This document shows, one piece after another, positions 29,765-53,316 of a stretch of DNA of 64,000 nt. Within the stretch, counting starts at the first letter, position 1; each line of letters starts with the position of its first letter. This stretch comes from Semisulcospira habei (lineage: Eukaryota > Mollusca > Gastropoda > Semisulcospiridae), in NCBI GenBank assembly GCA_036245525.1, contig BTPG01000004.1, positions 45,290,482 through 45,354,481 on the forward strand, given 5' to 3'. Both the position numbers and the translations under genes were made by a program. The notes beneath the pieces are model-generated. The model saw nothing but the letters and a program-made list of their open reading frames with translations, had not been told where the DNA came from and ran no database searches.

Positions 29765-29812
29765 TCCCCCCCCCCCCCCCCCCAAAAAAAAAAAAAAAAA
29801 AGAAAAAAAAAG
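29765..29812. repeat. C-run/A-run compound tract
   Basis: About 17 C followed by A17, G, A9. Same arrangement as 25745-25812. Confidence 0.9.
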
Positions 29813-29845
29813 TTTCTTAAAACAGGTTCTTTGATCTATACTGAG

Positions 29846-30443
29846 GCTGTTCTTAATTAAACGAACCTTAGTTCGCGAACTCTGACGATCTAGAGTTCAC
29901 GATCTCGGGCGAACCAGGTTGGTTGTTAACTGGACGATCTAAAGATACGGCGAACCTAGTTCGAAGTAGTTCACGAACCTCGACAAACCATAGTTCGCTG
30001 TCGGAAAACGTTCGCTCGACATGTCGAGCGATCCAAGGCAAATCTTTTCTCTGATTGGTCAAAACTTTTACTACCCTCTTCTGCGTTGGAGATGAGAAGA
30101 TAGTCACCGATACAAACAACTATGGCGGACAGCGATATTTCACTCGTGCGAACAAGACCTATTTTTTATTGATTTGTGGGAGGCGCAACGCTGATTGTGG
30201 GATCGCTACTGCAAGGAGTACAAAAACAAGAATCGTTCAAATCGCGAAGCGGCATAGCGGCAGCCATTTTCAACACCTTCGCAGACAGTAAGTACGCCGA
30301 ATCAAGCACTTCAGTTAAGAAAGAGAACCATGGTAAACCTGGTTTGCTGAAGTTCGCCTAGGTTCATTCAAACTCAATTAAGAGATTTCCGATGTTCTCC
30401 GATCTAGGTTTGCCTATCAAGAGTTCGTCCAATTAAGAACAGC
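29846..30443. mobile_element. Foldback element FB4 (598 bp)
   Basis: Terminal inverted repeats GCTGTTCTTAATT (29846) and AATTAAGAACAGC (30431). Inside are many AGTTCG/CGAACC words in both orientations (for example GAACCTTAGTTCGCGAAC). No transposase; probable miniature DNA transposon. Confidence 0.75.
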
Positions 30444-30525
30444 TCTAACAGTAATATTATCTAATACATCGTATTCATGAACACTTTCAACAACATTATT
30501 CCCGCTCAACCCCCACTCTCCAGAT

Positions 30526-30613
30526 TTTACCCTTTGGGTTGCCGACAGCGCTTTTGTTGCGATGATTCCTGCAGGAATTATCGCGACAAAAGCGGAATCG
30601 ACAGCTGAATGGT
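30526..30613. repeat. H4 hairpin, diverged
   Basis: CCCTTTGGGTTGCCGACAGCG ... CGACAAAAGCGGAATCGACAGC around GATTCCTGCAGGAATTATC. Confidence 0.8.
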
Positions 30614-30638
30614 CAACACACTGGACCTTGTGACCTAT

Positions 30639-30802
30639 TTAACCCCACTGCCTTATTTCCCAAATTTTTAGAATCGTCGTCTAACGACCATGTACCAATT
30701 GCAGGAGATGGATCGACCATGATAATTGCGGCGCCAAGCTAATCTGGCACCACCCTTGAATTATGGTCGATCCATCTCCAGCTGTAGGGCGTAGGGGGTT
30801 AA
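30639..30802. repeat. H3 element with TTAA at both ends
   Basis: TTAACCCCACTGCC at 30639 and GTAGGGGGTTAA ending 30802. Palindrome GGAGATGGATCGACCATGAT ... ATGGTCGATCCATCTCC; part of the left inner arm is deleted. Confidence 0.85.
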
Positions 30803-31361
30803 ATGAGATACACAAAATTAGGTACCAGCCTGCCCTGATTCGGCATTATAATAATAACATCTTTCAACCGCCAAGGTAAATTGTGGCGCGACCCTTGTGG
30901 TATCACGGTCGATCCATCTCTCGCCACTGACTTGTCGCTGAAAAATGAAGGATAACTCACTGTGTCTGGCGCCTCATCGCCTGGTTGTTTCCCGACAACC
31001 GCGCCAGACTGCAATCAATTCACTTGGCACTATACGTTTTGGTGAAAGAGCGGGAAGGGGGATCGAAGGGGTGGGGTGGGGTGGGTGGGTGCGTCAATCT
31101 CCACAGGAGGCAATACTGAAGTAGAGGACAATTTTTAGTCTTTCCCTGCCGAAAATATTTCTCAACCTAGGATTTGCCAGATTATTCTTGATGAAGAAAA
31201 GGATGAAAGATGGGACGTCCCAGAGGCAAAAGCTCGTCCGATAAACTCCGATCTAAACAACCCCACACAACTTTTGCCTTCATCATCGCACTCTTCACGT
31301 GTGTTCACTTCTACCAGAAATGTTCAAAGACAAATTGCACGACACAAACAGACAAATCTTA
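30803..31361. other. Intergenic; one H3 half-arm
   Basis: 30880-30925 has an H3 right-arm relic (ACCCTTGTGGTATCACGG, TCGATCCATCTC). Otherwise G-rich low complexity near 31070. Confidence 0.45.
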
Positions 31362-31453
31362 TTAACCCTTTGCGTGTCGGTAGCGGTTTTTGTCGCTATG
31401 ATTCCCGTAGGAATCATCGCGACAAAAACTGCTACCGACACGCTGAGGGTTAA
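31362..31453. repeat. H4 hairpin with TTAA at both ends
   Basis: TTAACCCTTTGCGTGTCGG ... CCGACACGCTGAGGGTTAA, centre GATTCCCGTAGGAATC. 92 bp; TTAA is duplicated exactly at both borders. Confidence 0.93.
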
Positions 31454-31647
31454 CATAACATACCCTCCATTCAACGTGACATTTCTATATTATATTTATA
31501 TTTTTTAAAAAAAAGTTTTTCTCGTTTTCGGGTCACATGGCACAAGGTTTCCTCTATACCATACATAATAATACAAGAACTGTTACGCGCGAACATGGCA
31601 TCTTTTCAGTTGCAGTTGGTAGTGCACTTCAGCCAATGACATCCATC

Positions 31648-31713
31648 TGCAAGAGGCATAGAGCCTCATGAGCTCCCGCGAATGCGGGGGCTCATGAGGA
31701 TCTATGCCTCTTA
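31648..31713. repeat. H2 hairpin
   Basis: TGCAAGAGGCATAGAGCCTC ... GAGGATCTATGCCTCTT, centre CTCCCGCGAATGCGGGGG. Confidence 0.9.
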
Positions 31714-32016
31714 TCGTCAGCGCAAAACACATCTCCTTTCCTTCAACACCAAGCCTAACATTTCCGAGTGAGAAACTTACTTCTGTGTTGCACTAGATAA
31801 TGGCAGCCCACGATTAGTACAGCAGAGGCTGTGTTGAGCGACCACCCTTAGGAAAGATGATCACCTGTCATTAAAGACCATCATTCAGGGGGCAGCAGTA
31901 GCCACCTAAATTATGCTTTTGAATGACTGCTGACTATATTTGCCCTCCGAGACTTCTCTTGGGAGAGCACCAGACCAAAAAGGGGACGGCCCATTCATGC
32001 CTGACGCACTACAGCA

Positions 32017-32177
32017 GGAGATGGCCGGGTCGACCAAGATAATTCAAGGGCAGTGCCAGATTAGCTTGGCGCACTGCCCTTGAATTATCATGGTCGATCC
32101 ATCTCCTGCACCTAGTGCATAGTCATAAATGACGCCTCCAAAATTTTGGAAATACGGCCGTCGGGCTGAATGAGTTA
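32017..32177. repeat. H3 element
   Basis: Palindrome 32017-32107 (GGAGATGGCCGGGTCGACC ... CATGGTCGATCCATCTCC), then the flank TGCATAGTCATAAATGACGCC and right end GGCTGAATGAGTTAA (TTAA 32174-32177). This intact flank shows what 42371-43052 looked like before an RTE inserted. Confidence 0.88.
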
Positions 32178-32327
32178 ATAAGAGACCTGCTACGATGAAC
32201 TTTTTCTTGCAGAAAAGTCGGTTGCTCAAAAGAGGTTCCACTGTAGATCAACGACTCCTGCGTGAGACCCTGCAGCAGTAGGGGCTTATGACAATCCCAG
32301 CCTATAGCCGTGCGGGTTCGGTCCTGG

Positions 32328-32505
32328 GGCCAGTTGCTTGAGTGAGCTTAGTCCTGCGCCAGCCACTAAGCAAGGTGCTTCGCTATCGCGGAGCACCTTG
32401 CTTAGTGGCTGGCGCAGGACTAAGCTCACTTGTGCGACTTATAGCGGAGCACCTTGCTTGGTGGCTGGCGCAGGTCTAAGCTCACTCATGCAACTGGCCC
32501 CTGGT
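32328..32505. repeat. H6 palindrome with a duplicated arm
   Basis: Arm 1 (about 32345-32378: GTCCTGCGCCAGCCACTAAG and on), its complement at 32390-32430, and a second copy of the complement at 32445-32485. The outer words GGGGCCAGTTGC and GCAACTGGCCCC enclose all three. A simpler copy lies at 59331-59442. Confidence 0.85.
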
Positions 32506-32647
32506 TACTGGCAAGACGTGAACGGACAGCCAGTGTCTTGTCTCCTGAACAATCGTTTCATGACTGCTGTATTTGTTTTAGTTCATACACGAAGAAGGTA
32601 GATCGTGGATGCTTCGATTTAAGACCAAGACTGTGATATTGAAGACA

Positions 32648-32667
32648 GTATCTATCTATCTATCTAT
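32648..32667. repeat. TATC tetranucleotide repeat
   Basis: Five TATC units. Confidence 0.8.
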
Positions 32668-32760
32668 ATCCCGTAGTCTTGCCGACCGTTGGGGCACCAC
32701 TGATGACAGTATCTATCAGATTTAAAAAAAAAAAAATTATATTGAGATTATAAAAATACC

Positions 32761-32793
32761 CCCCCCCCCTTTCCACCCCCCCCCCCCCCCCCC
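32761..32793. repeat. Poly-C tract
   Basis: Two runs of C separated by TTTCCA. Confidence 0.85.
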
Positions 32794-33169
32794 ACCAACG
32801 TTTTCATTTTGTAGGTTGCATTTTACAGGACCAGGTCTTCTGTTCGGACACTGATCCTCCGCTGCCGTCAACTGCATCATCTCGACAGCTTGTTCAAGAA
32901 ACACAGGAAGCACTTCGGCCGAGATCAGTCAAAGGAACTGACGTCAACGATTTTGTGGTGTGTAAACTCGTCCGTCTATTGTCTATCACCTCAGTAACTC
33001 GTTCCTCGAACGCACTTAGTTCTGCGTCGGAGATACGCCGTGGAAATGATTTATCAAACACTTTACCATTTCGTAGCTATGTCAAATTTTGTGCCCATAC
33101 TTTCCAACTCATATATAGTGGAAGTGCCCTTTATCAGATGCCGTATAAAGTGCATTAGCTGAGCGTGAA

Positions 33170-33334
33170 TACTCACGAGCAAAAGGAATGCGACATTATT
33201 CAGTCAAGTCCGAGAATTGGAAACACTTCCCTGTTTTCAATGACTTGAAACACTTCCCTTTTTCCAATGACTTGAAACACTTCCCTGTTTCCAATGACTT
33301 GAATGTGGTCGCATTTCCTTTGCGCGTGAGTGTA
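33170..33334. repeat. Palindrome H15 with a 27-bp minisatellite in its loop
   Basis: Arms ACTCACGAGCAAAAGGAATG and CATTTCCTTTGCGCGTGAGT. The loop (33218-33298) is three 27-bp units of TTGAAACACTTCCCTGTTT plus CCAATGAC. It lies downstream of the PKDCC-like stop. Confidence 0.8.
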
Positions 33335-33594
33335 TTTTTTTTTTGTACAGCCAAATGCTCGACTCTGCATTCTGCACTTCACATTTTACAAGTCCAGCTC
33401 TTGCTCATTAGTACTGGCGGCAGGGCGAACTTTTTCCACATATGCTGAATACTTCGTCTTCTAGGAAGAAGAGTTATGGTCCCTGGGTTTCGGACTTCCG
33501 TTCCAAAAAGCACCAATGAACGATGAGGGAATTTCCAGTTGAAAACGTATCACAGAATGCTGCCTTCACAGACGCAACGTCATCCATGTCTGTC

Positions 33595-46369
<12,775 letters not shown>

Positions 46370-46815
46370 CTGTACAAACACAAGATGATAACGATGTAAG
46401 TTAAGTTCTGAGCTGCAACAATAAATAATTTTTGTGTGTGTGTGGGTAAAATAAAAGTTGCAAACAAAGCTGGAAAAGACGTCTGAAATTTGAATTTGGG
46501 TTTATCATATTGCTGTAAAACTAAAATTTCGCCCGTGTTCTCAATACTGACTGTGCGTGCATGCATCTGTGACAGGTGGTACACAACAACTCGAAAGTAA
46601 ATCTTACACAAATATCTTTTCATGTCGTGTGTTTGTTTATTCGAGCCATTGACAAAATTTACGAATGTCACAATGCGAGAGTACGGGTACAACCGGGTCT
46701 GAAAAAGTGCAACCGGAAGCATTTTCCCCTAAATCACCGATGGACGATCAAGATTTATCTAGACGCAATCAAACGCCTAGACCCTATTGACTTCCTCCGC
46801 CTACGTGTCCCTTCC
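46370..46815. other. Intron or 5' side of the PKDCC-like gene, nothing recognised
   Basis: Upstream of the exon at 46161-46369 on the minus strand. I looked for the N-terminal kinase lobe here and found no matching open frame. Confidence 0.4.
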
Positions 46816-46884
46816 CAGCAAGAAGTATACATTCTCATAATCCCCTGCAGCTGCAGGGTCTTATGAGAATCTATGCCTCCTGTA
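46816..46884. repeat. H2 hairpin
   Basis: CCAGCAAGAAGTATACATTCTC ... AGAATCTATGCCTCCTG, centre CCCTGCAGCTGCAGGG. Confidence 0.85.
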
Positions 46885-47563
46885 GGTTGAAGAGTTTATC
46901 AAGATTCGTCTAGAGAACGTGCCACTGATTTCACTTCGAGCCACCTAGGGTTTATTTTCGCTGCCAACCCCCCAAAGTCTTTTCATCATACTCTCACAAG
47001 CCAAACAATCCTCGGGCAATGGCAGCTTGTATTTCTCTCTGCAAGGAACGTATGCCACGCCAAGGGCATTGTTGCTTCATTTCCCTGTTATCCAGTGTTT
47101 CAAGTAAAGAATAAATGGCTGATGGCTGCCATTATCATTACACAAAATAAGTTCAACGAATTAGCAATTTTACAATTTCAACAAAGAATGGTTGTACCCC
47201 TCGACAGACATCTCGATTTCAGTCAATTCAGTAAACATTTAAATTTCCTCTTCTCGTCATCCTCAAGTTCCAACTGTTTTTACTATCATTCAGCGTAGGG
47301 ATCAGAACATTGCAACCTGGCATAATTCAAATCTGGATAACCTATGCCCAATCATGCATAGCGAATACAGAGAGTAACCATTGTCGGCCAGATAATGTGG
47401 GTTGCAGAAAGAAATCTGGCGCCTCGGCACCTGTCTGGCACAGCAGAGCCTGCTGAGGGATTTCCTACAAGCCAACAACACCCCACCGAACCTCCCCCGT
47501 CCAAGAAACACCGACGGTACATCTGATGCCTGCCGAAAAAAAATACACGGGAGCTCATTCGCC
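46885..47563. other. No gene recognised
   Basis: Overlapping open frames on both strands at 47302-47597 contain a chance GRGRFGG on minus, but nothing aligned around it supports a kinase. Confidence 0.35.
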
Positions 47564-47700
47564 TGCACGAGACACAGATCCTCATGAGCCCCAGCATCTG
47601 CAGGGGCTCATGAGGCTCTATGCCTCATGCACAAGAGCCAGAATTCCTGATCAGCCCCTGCACTACGCACAGGCACATGAGGACCGATTCCACTTGCAGA
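47564..47700. repeat. H2 hairpin followed by a degenerate H2 hairpin
   Basis: 47564-47632 (CACGAGACACAGATCCTC ... GAGGCTCTATGCCTCATGC) and 47633-47700 (ACAAGAGCCAGAATTCCTGA ... GAGGACCGATTCCACTTGC), head to tail with almost no gap. Confidence 0.78.
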
Positions 47701-48290
47701 TCTAGGTAAGACTTTTCGGAGATGCAGTGACTCCCCCAAGGCAACCGCTGCAGAGATCGAATCGCGCGCGTGCGTCTTGGAGCCCCCATCCAGTGCCAGG
47801 CTTAGCTCTCCGAGGACCCCCACAGACTGACGTGCGGTGATGGCAAGTACGTGGAATTGATTCTCGCACACAATGGGCACAGACTCAATTCGTTCCGTCA
47901 CCCAGCTCTTTTCCACTTTTAAGACATAGATTCTCGTGTGCCCCTGCAGCCACGTCCCATGGAAATCTACGCCACACCATTTTTTTTTTCTTTGCTGAAC
48001 ATCCTAAACAGAGAAGTTACCAGCTAAACTTGCTACGTCCATGCATCTTCTAGCAGCAGTGGGTGATTGAGCCTCCTGACGCTGCTGAGGCGCCTGTGGA
48101 TCTCTCCTTGCTGCAGATGGTCAGGGCCTGGTCGAGAGAGTTGCCTTGGAGCCCTTCTCAGGCGCTACCCGTCGGAAAGCGATCCCGCAGAGTGATTTCC
48201 ATTCCGCAAATGTTTACCCAAGTCTTGTACAAACTTCTCTCGATAACTGCTGGGTGAGAAATGCCCCTTCCCGCTACCAGAACCATCCAT
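47701..48290. other. Open frames without recognisable product
   Basis: A minus frame at 47608-47916 (VTERIESVPIVCENQF and on) and a + frame at 48063-48257 look moderately protein-like, but no family is recognised. 47920-47978 is an eroded H2 hairpin. Confidence 0.3.
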
Positions 48291-48354
48291 CTGCAAGAGG
48301 CATAGATCGTTAAGTCCCCGCAAGCGGAGGCTCATGACGATCTATGCCTCTTGA
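48291..48354. repeat. H2 hairpin
   Basis: CTGCAAGAGGCATAGATCGTT ... ACGATCTATGCCTCTTG, centre CCCCGCAAGCGGAGG. Confidence 0.85.
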
Positions 48355-49040
48355 TGGAGTTATTTAGGTCTGTGGTTCTCAAGAGGAGAGAGTGAAAGGT
48401 GATCAAATGCAGGCTGGCTATTTCCCTTCTCGCTCGTGTTGGAAGCGATGGGGCGACGCGGAGGAGAAGTAAACTCCGGGGATACCACGGGTGGGTGGCT
48501 GATGGAGGTAGGGTAGGGGTGGGAACAGGGTGGGGTAGTGGTAGAGGGGAGAACTGGCCAGGCTAAAACCATTCATAAGAAAACGTATCACCCTAACTTG
48601 GACATAGGGGGTTGCTCGACTGATTGTACAATGGTAAACGAGCTGGTGGCACACAAAACGACAAGCGAACGGCACGTGACAATCAAACAGCAGTATTTAC
48701 CTACCTCATTAAAAATATTTTTGTAATTCTCTCATGGGTTCGAGGCTGAATAAACTGACAATAAAACGCATATGCCAGCCAGCTGCCTCGTGCTATCCGG
48801 AAGTAACAGGAAATTTAACAACAACAACAAAGCAGCCACAGCACGACATAATCACGACATTGGAAATGCAATTCTGTCCGACGCCACTAAAATCACCGGA
48901 AATCTTCAACCCCTCTCAATATTCCCCCACCTCTCTTTCCCTCGACCTCACTTCCCCCCCGGAAAAAAGACCCTTATTATTGCTATACAATCGTTTGTCT
49001 AACCCACAACAACACACTCAATTTGACAAGCTGATGTTTA
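48355..49040. other. No gene recognised
   Basis: Low-complexity CAACAACAACAA at 48825 and CCT-rich stretch 48905-48965. Nothing else. Confidence 0.4.
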
Positions 49041-49111
49041 GCAAGACTTCCGACAGAGATTCTCATGAGCCCCAGCGGCAGCAGGGGCTCATGAGAATCT
49101 ATGTCTCTTGC
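49041..49111. repeat. H2 hairpin
   Basis: GCAAGACTTCCGACAGAGATTC ... GAATCTATGTCTCTTGC, centre CCCAGCGGCAGCAGGGG. Confidence 0.82.
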
Positions 49112-49305
49112 AGTCATGGCGGGCTGGCCACAGATCTGTATACAAACCCCCTGGGGCCAGGAAGAGACCGCTTTCTACAAGATCTCCCCCATCAGCAAGA
49201 CCACGTGCCTGTGTTTTTGCATCCCTCAAGTTTTGTCGTAACCTGAACCACAGTCACGTATTTTTTCGAGGGAACAGCGATGCAGTAAATGGCTTTATTT
49301 TCCCC

Positions 49306-49532
49306 CTTCAAGAAGCGTAGATCCTCATGATCCCTTGCAATCTGAAAAAAGATTGTGAGCATCTATCGTAAAGAAAAAAAGTTCTTAGGCCGTAAACGGA
49401 ATCTCTAGCTTCCATTCGGAGGAACAACGATAACATACAAAGTCATAGTTTGATTTTATTTTCTCCTGCGGAAGGCGTAGACCCTCATGAACCCCTGCGA
49501 TTTATAGTGGCCTATGAGCATCTGTGCCCCTT
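49306..49532. repeat. Two degenerate H2 hairpins
   Basis: 49306-49372 (AAGAAGCGTAGATCCTCATG ... GTGAGCATCTATCG) and 49470-49532 (GGAAGGCGTAGACCCTCATG ... TATGAGCATCTGTGCCCC). The copies share TGATTTTATTTTC-like left flanks. Confidence 0.65.
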
Positions 49533-49787
49533 TTCTTCGTAACCTGAACCTCCGCCATCTATTCGAAGGAACTGACACCGACGTACACGCGCTTAGCTTG
49601 ATTTGTTTCTGTTTGTGTCTGTGATGGTAAAAGAGAGAAAGTCCATTTTTGAGAAAAGCGAAATTTTCATTGTAGTACAACACACATCTCGCTCTTCACA
49701 AAGAATAGACTTCTTGTCTGCGGTGGCAAAAGACAGTAACTGGTGGCAAGTCCTTTTTTGCGAAAAGCGAAATGTTTATTGTAATAC

Positions 49788-49900
49788 CCCAATGCGCAAA
49801 AGGCCATCGGGCCGACGTTGGCCCGCGCACGGATTAAGTTCTTGTCTTTTCCAAGGCAGTGTTGCTCCTGCACTCTGCACAGGCTTATGAGGATCTAGGT
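49788..49900. repeat. H1 left half joined to an H2 right half
   Basis: CCCAATGCGCAAAAGGCCATC to GCCCGCGCACGG (49788-49832), then unrelated DNA, then an H2 right-arm relic (GCACAGGCTTATGAGGATCTA). Both palindromes are reduced to one arm. Confidence 0.7.
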
Positions 49901-50144
49901 TTCTTACATCGGGTAGCCTATCTCTTCTAGTACAGTTTTCCTGCTTTCCAACACCTACCCATCGTACACGCAAAAGATACGTGTTTCTGTGCGTTTCGTC
50001 AGTTTAGTAATGCAATACTGACAGAAGCAATAAAACTGCACAAATATACGGCCCTTTCCTCACACCAAGAGCCGCCTTAGTCACTACGGATGACGGCTAC
50101 GTTGTAATTTAAAAGGCATCAACGTAAAGAGGGGAAAAAGAAGG

Positions 50145-50167
50145 GATTCCCCCCCCCCCCCCCCCCC

Positions 50168-50200
<33 letters not shown>

Positions 50201-50250
50201 AAAACCCAAAACCCCGAAAAACAAAAACAAAACAACAACACACACACAAA
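50145..50250. repeat. C-run/A-run compound tract
   Basis: About 19 C followed by about 30 A, then CAAAAC/CAACAA-rich sequence. Confidence 0.9.
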
Positions 50251-50458
50251 AAAACACACAACAACAACGCATTGCTACAAAAATTCTAGTCCAGCGTAAA
50301 GAAAACCAATCCTCGCCAACACCTATAAGTTGGGGTGATGCGGGACTTCCGAAGAAGAAAAGATTAATTTTAGTCCTGCTTAGCCCGCACACGTCGACTT
50401 TACAGGTTTGCCCTACATGCACTACAAGGTAAGATGTAGTAGGCTCAAGAGTGGCTGT

Positions 50459-50549
50459 TAACCCTTTGGCTGTCGGTAGCGCTTTGTGTCGCGATGATTC
50501 CTACCGGAATCATCGCGACACAAAGCGCTACCTACAGCCAAAGGGTTTA
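50459..50549. repeat. H4 hairpin, nearly perfect
   Basis: TTAACCCTTTGGCTGTCGG ... CCTACAGCCAAAGGGTTTA; centre GATTCCTACCGGAATC. 91 bp; the right TTAA is mutated to TTTA. Confidence 0.92.
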
Positions 50550-50635
50550 GCAAGAGGAACACACATTTTACAAACGCTATTGTAAATAAAAACGGACGGA
50601 CAAATGGGTGGATTGGTGGGTCGATGGTAGAATGG

Positions 50636-51030
50636 AATTGATTGATTGTACATTGCTTAACGTCCCGACAGCAACAAGGCTTTCTCAGGACGTGCCTGCA
50701 CTGCTTGTGAAAAAAAACAAAACTAAACAGAACATTGAATGTATGTCGCCAGCCGGTCAAATACGTTAAATAAACCTAACACATGGGGCCTAAATAAAGC
50801 TAAGACCATTTAGCAACACACATCCAATATCAAGAGCTACAGGCAGTGCAGACAGTAGGGAGAGTTTTAAAAGGGCAAATACAGGTGAATGGACAAAGGG
50901 TAGACAGAAACACATGCCCCAGAATAGAGAGAAAAACCCACCCTGTGGGGCTGACCAGGGTGACCCTGGGAACTAAAAAATACCTAACCCCACCCAAGTC
51001 CCCCAGGGCAGACCCGGGTGGGGGCGATGG
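50636..51030. repeat. Probable interspersed repeat with TTAACGTCC motif
   Basis: ACATTGCTTAACGTCCCGAC, CAAGGCTTTCTCAGGACG, then GGGGCTGACCAGGGTGACCC and CCCCCAGGGCAGACCCGGG. The TTAACGTCC text also occurs at 8262. The style is of a dispersed repeat; the class is unknown. Confidence 0.4.
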
Positions 51031-51329
51031 TAGAATGGAAGGGTGCGTGAGTGGGTAATAACCGGATAGGCAGCTTGGCTGATTAACTGCTTGCTTTGAT
51101 ATAACGCGGTGTCAGCAGAAAAGACTTCCTCTGGGCGAGGACTAAACTCACGCACGCACGCACACACACACAGACGTCACTCTAACAAGATGATTCACTG
51201 AATCTAAAAAAAAAAAACAATCGTCATAAATCTATTAGCAGCACAATCCACAATAATTAACCCACTTCCTCCGACATCCGACACCCCTCTCTCTAGGCGA
51301 GAGGGGGACATGTAGTGAATGTGAACACT

Positions 51330-51372
51330 CATCTGCAAGCAGCATAGAATTACACGAGCCCCTGCAGAAGTC
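51330..51372. repeat. H2 left-arm relic
   Basis: CATCTGCAAGCAGCATAGAAT, ACGAGCCCCTGCAG, with no right arm. Confidence 0.6.
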
Positions 51373-51477
51373 TGCTTCCTTTAAAAAAAAAAAAGTTCAT
51401 CTGCAAGGAGTTAACATAATCGTGAGACCATGCAACCCAAAGCGCTCATGAATAAATGATGAATAATGACTCCTCAA

Positions 51478-51556
51478 TTAACTCATTCGAGACGTGCCAC
51501 ATCCGGATAATCGACAAAGCCGCGTATCCGGATGCGGCACGTCTCGAATGTGTTAA
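51478..51556. repeat. H5 hairpin with TTAA at both ends
   Basis: TTAACTCATTCGAGACGTGCC ... GGCACGTCTCGAATGTGTTAA, inner ATCCGGATA/TATCCGGAT. Confidence 0.93.
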
Positions 51557-51796
51557 CAAGCACTACTCATACGGCGATATGCAGGCATCTATGTTTCCCG
51601 TGCGGAGGAGAGCATTGGGCTTTGCTCCTTGTTCGAGTGACAGCAGACGAAAGTGTGTTAATTTCATGTTAATCAGGAGGAGGTGAGGCGAAGGGGTGGG
51701 GGCAGTGCCAATGAGGTCCAGATGTTATAATTGGTATTTCTTACCAATTATAATGGGTATTTCCCTCCCCCCCCCCCCACCCCCTTAAAAAAACTT

Positions 51797-51900
51797 TTAG
51801 AAAAGACACCTACAACGCAGCTGTATTTGTCCTTTTCACGCGCGTTTCTTTCTGTGTATGGTGTACACGCTTGGCAGTCCCCTTTTTGGTCTGGATTTTC
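51797..51900 (+). repeat. Repeat Q, copy 3 (diverged)
   Basis: CACGCGCGTTTCTTTC, then ACACGCTTGGCAGTCCCC and TTTTTGGTCTGGAT, the right-hand part of the repeat at 45250-45306. Confidence 0.6.
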
Positions 51901-52092
51901 ATGACGCAAAGAACAGTCTGCCCCTGATCTGCTTTTACAATAAATGTGCTTAGTACTCCGTACCACATTCAAGTTGCTGTAAATGGATCCAACACAATTC
52001 GCACATCTCTGACCACAAAGTCTCGCGGACGTACACACTGCAATCAATGATCTCGCAAAGTAACGTTAGTGTTGAAGAACAAAGCATTTATT

Positions 52093-52151
52093 ATCCCTTT
52101 GGGTGAAGGAATCATCGCGACTAAAACCGCTACCGACACCCCAAAGGGTTA
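52093..52151. repeat. H4 hairpin missing most of its left arm
   Basis: ATCCCTTTGGGTG joined to GGAATCATCGCGACTAAAACC and GCTACCGACACCCCAAAGGG. Confidence 0.8.
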
Positions 52152-52200
52152 CGTCAAACTGGTTATATCTGCTCACTATAACAGTTACATCCAGTCTCAA

Positions 52201-52240
52201 ACAAACAAACAAACAAACAAACAAACGAACAAACAAACAG
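52201..52240. repeat. CAAA tetranucleotide repeat
   Basis: About nine CAAA/CGAA units. Confidence 0.85.
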
Positions 52241-52351
52241 CATATGGCAGCACATCTCTGTATTCAGATTGTAAGATCATAAAACACTAAAATGTACTTA
52301 TGTCTATGGCGCTTAGCGAGTTCAATTTGTTTTAACCATCATGTTGTTTCA

Positions 52352-52432
52352 TTAACTCATTCGAGACGTGCCGCACTCGGACATGCGGCTTTAGGCCGCG
52401 TGTCCAGATGCGGCGCGTCTCGAATGAGTTAA
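52352..52432. repeat. H5 hairpin with TTAA at both ends
   Basis: TTAACTCATTCGAGACGTGCC ... GGCGCGTCTCGAATGAGTTAA, centre GCGGCTTTAGGCCGC. Confidence 0.93.
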
Positions 52433-52609
52433 CTATCTTGCCTTTGACTCTTTGGGCCTGTAGGCAGAACGGAAGCCTCTGTCCCTTGAACTTGGCAGTG
52501 GCGGGGAAAGGGTTAACACTCTTTGTCTGTGGGTCTGCACGCGAAAGGGGGAGCAAACTCTGCATCCCTTGTCCCGACAAGGTCTCCTTTTGTTACACTA
52601 CAACGAAAA

Positions 52610-52690
52610 CCAGTCATCTCCAAGACGCACAGATCTTCAAGAGCTTCTGCAACTCGCAGGGAATCATGTAGGTCTGTACATGTTTTACAT
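52610..52690. repeat. Degenerate H2 hairpin
   Basis: CATCTCCAAGACGCACAGATC ... AATCATGTAGGTCTGTACATG, with centre CTGCAACTCGCAGGG. Confidence 0.55.
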
Positions 52691-52802
52691 CAACAGTTTT
52701 TAAACTGAGGGGCGCTCAATCAATGAAGATGCTTTAAAGTCGTTCGCACAAAACCTCGACAATTTCCCTATATGTCAAGATCTGCAAAACTGATCTTCGC
52801 CC

Positions 52803-52868
52803 AACAAGAGGCATAAACTCTCATGAGCCCCCTGTGACTGCAGGGGCTCATGAGTCTATGCCTCTTGC
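52803..52868. repeat. H2 hairpin
   Basis: AACAAGAGGCATAAACTCTCA ... TCATGAGTCTATGCCTCTTG, centre CCCCTGTGACTGCAGGGG. Confidence 0.88.
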
Positions 52869-53070
52869 TGACGGAACAGGGATTTGAGTGAGGGACAGTT
52901 TTAATAGATTCCGCCTTGATCAATGTTTGTCCTGCCGTGGGATCGGGGCCTTATCGGGTTTCGGCGATAACAAAGGGGGATGGGGTTCGATTACATTTCG
53001 CCATGACGTGGAAAAATAGCCTTCCCCCTTTTTCCACGAGAAAGCCCCAGTCAGTGAATCCCCGGGAGTC

Positions 53071-53142
53071 GGCAAGATGCGTGGACTCTTTTGAGCCTCT
53101 GTAGGTTGCAGGGGTTCATAATAATCTGAGCACCTTGCTGGC
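53071..53142. repeat. Degenerate H2 hairpin
   Basis: GGCAAGATGCGTGGACTCTT ... CATAATAATCTGAGCACCTTGC. Confidence 0.6.
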
Positions 53143-53316
53143 AAGGTCTGGTACTATTTACGTCTTGTAAGAAGGAGGATGTAATTGTGTAAAAAATTAT
53201 AACTAAACCTGCCTCTTTTTTTTTTTCCTAGCAAATATTTCGAACATCACTTCGTCCTATGCACAATATATATATATTTTTTTCACCATTCGGCCGAGAC
53301 ATAATACAACATGGCG

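Noticed and set aside
47302..47568. Kinase glycine loop (GRGRFGG) as the missing PKDCC N-lobe
   Set aside because: No flanking kinase motifs align and the order of residues does not match the family.
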